Shown here piece after piece: positions 63,809 to 64,000 of a stretch of 64,000 nt of DNA. The stretch is from Cyanoderma ruficeps (Eukaryota > Chordata > Aves > Passeriformes > Timaliidae). The position numbers and the translations under genes are program-made. The stretch is from NCBI GenBank assembly GCA_008694505.1, contig VZDJ01007753.1, positions 17,147,003-17,211,002 on the forward strand, written 5' to 3'. Every line of letters begins with the position of its first letter. Position 1 is the stretch's first letter. The notes below the pieces were generated by a model. It was not told the DNA's origin. It did not search any database and saw only the letters and a program-made list of their open reading frames with translations.

Positions 63809-64000
63809 CTAAGAAAAAACATCCACATTTTTGTAATTTAAGAGATGAAAAGAGATTCAGATGCAGAAAAACATCACAAGTACAAAAAGAAGAATCACAA
63901 AATCTACCACCCAAATTCTGCCCTCAGGGGAAACACTGCTACAGATTTCAGTAAAAGTGAGCATGCTGCAAAAACCTTTAATATTCCTCACTGCAAGTAA
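63809..64000 (-). other. RGS6 intron, partial (upstream of first exon in window)
   Basis: Intron 5' of the 63757-63808 exon, cut by the window edge. It holds a T-rich acceptor tract just beside the exon (63811-63835) and otherwise nothing recognisable. The DEP-domain exons are expected beyond 64000. Confidence 0.8.

Noticed and set aside
1..64000. Endogenous retrovirus, LTR pairs, CRISPR array, tRNA or rRNA genes
   Set aside because: No paired long terminal repeats, retroviral motifs, spaced direct repeats or cloverleaf sequences were noticed by eye; repeats here are CR1, simple repeats and old amniote-type fragments.

Overview
This is a vertebrate, almost certainly avian, genomic window. 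It is a long AT-leaning stretch of introns with very short coding exons, GT-AG splice sites throughout, and interspersed CR1 LINE fragments. Several CR1 copies end in the ATTCTGTG-type 3' tail typical of bird CR1. The species cannot be read from the sequence.

One protein-coding gene accounts for all the coding sequence I can support: RGS6, on the minus strand. Twelve consecutive internal exons lie between 63808 and 12470. They join without a break in phase into 1080 coding bases (360 codons). In transcription order they encode the segment just after the DEP domain (63757-63808), the DHEX helical region and linker (61243-61307, 58170-58246, 55203-55284, 54616-54690, 53174-53272), the GGL domain that binds G-beta-5 (end of 53174-53272, then 52113-52174 and 47673-47783), the RGS GTPase-activating domain (44339-44464, 36253-36439, 20255-20344) and an 18-codon C-terminal cassette (12470-12523). 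The promoter, first exons and DEP exons lie beyond 64000. I could not find a terminal coding exon in 1-12469, so the 3' end is probably off the left edge.

The rest is intron. Right half (44-64 kb): exon-dense, introns 0.5-4.3 kb, a few CR1 tails and low-complexity tracts. Middle (36-44 kb): an 7.9-kb intron holding a compact CpG-dense block (about 40140-40450) that runs into a 20/23-bp minisatellite (40451-40788). Left half (1-36 kb): introns of 15.9 kb, 7.7 kb and at least 12.5 kb, with the longest CR1 copy (25790-27075), an inverted CR1 tail next to a second CpG-rich patch (about 11690-12130), a duplicated CR1 tail (7372-7652 and 9430-9709), and several old degenerate amniote repeats.

The protein is an R7-family regulator of G-protein signalling. 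Its GGL domain pairs with G-beta-5 (GNB5), its DEP/DHEX part binds membrane anchors, and its RGS domain speeds GTP hydrolysis on G-alpha-i/o. I saw no RNA gene, operon, CRISPR array, intact mobile element, endogenous retrovirus or second protein-coding gene, and no convincing undescribed system. The most useful leads are the two intragenic CpG-rich patches, the minisatellite, and the in-frame cassette exons.
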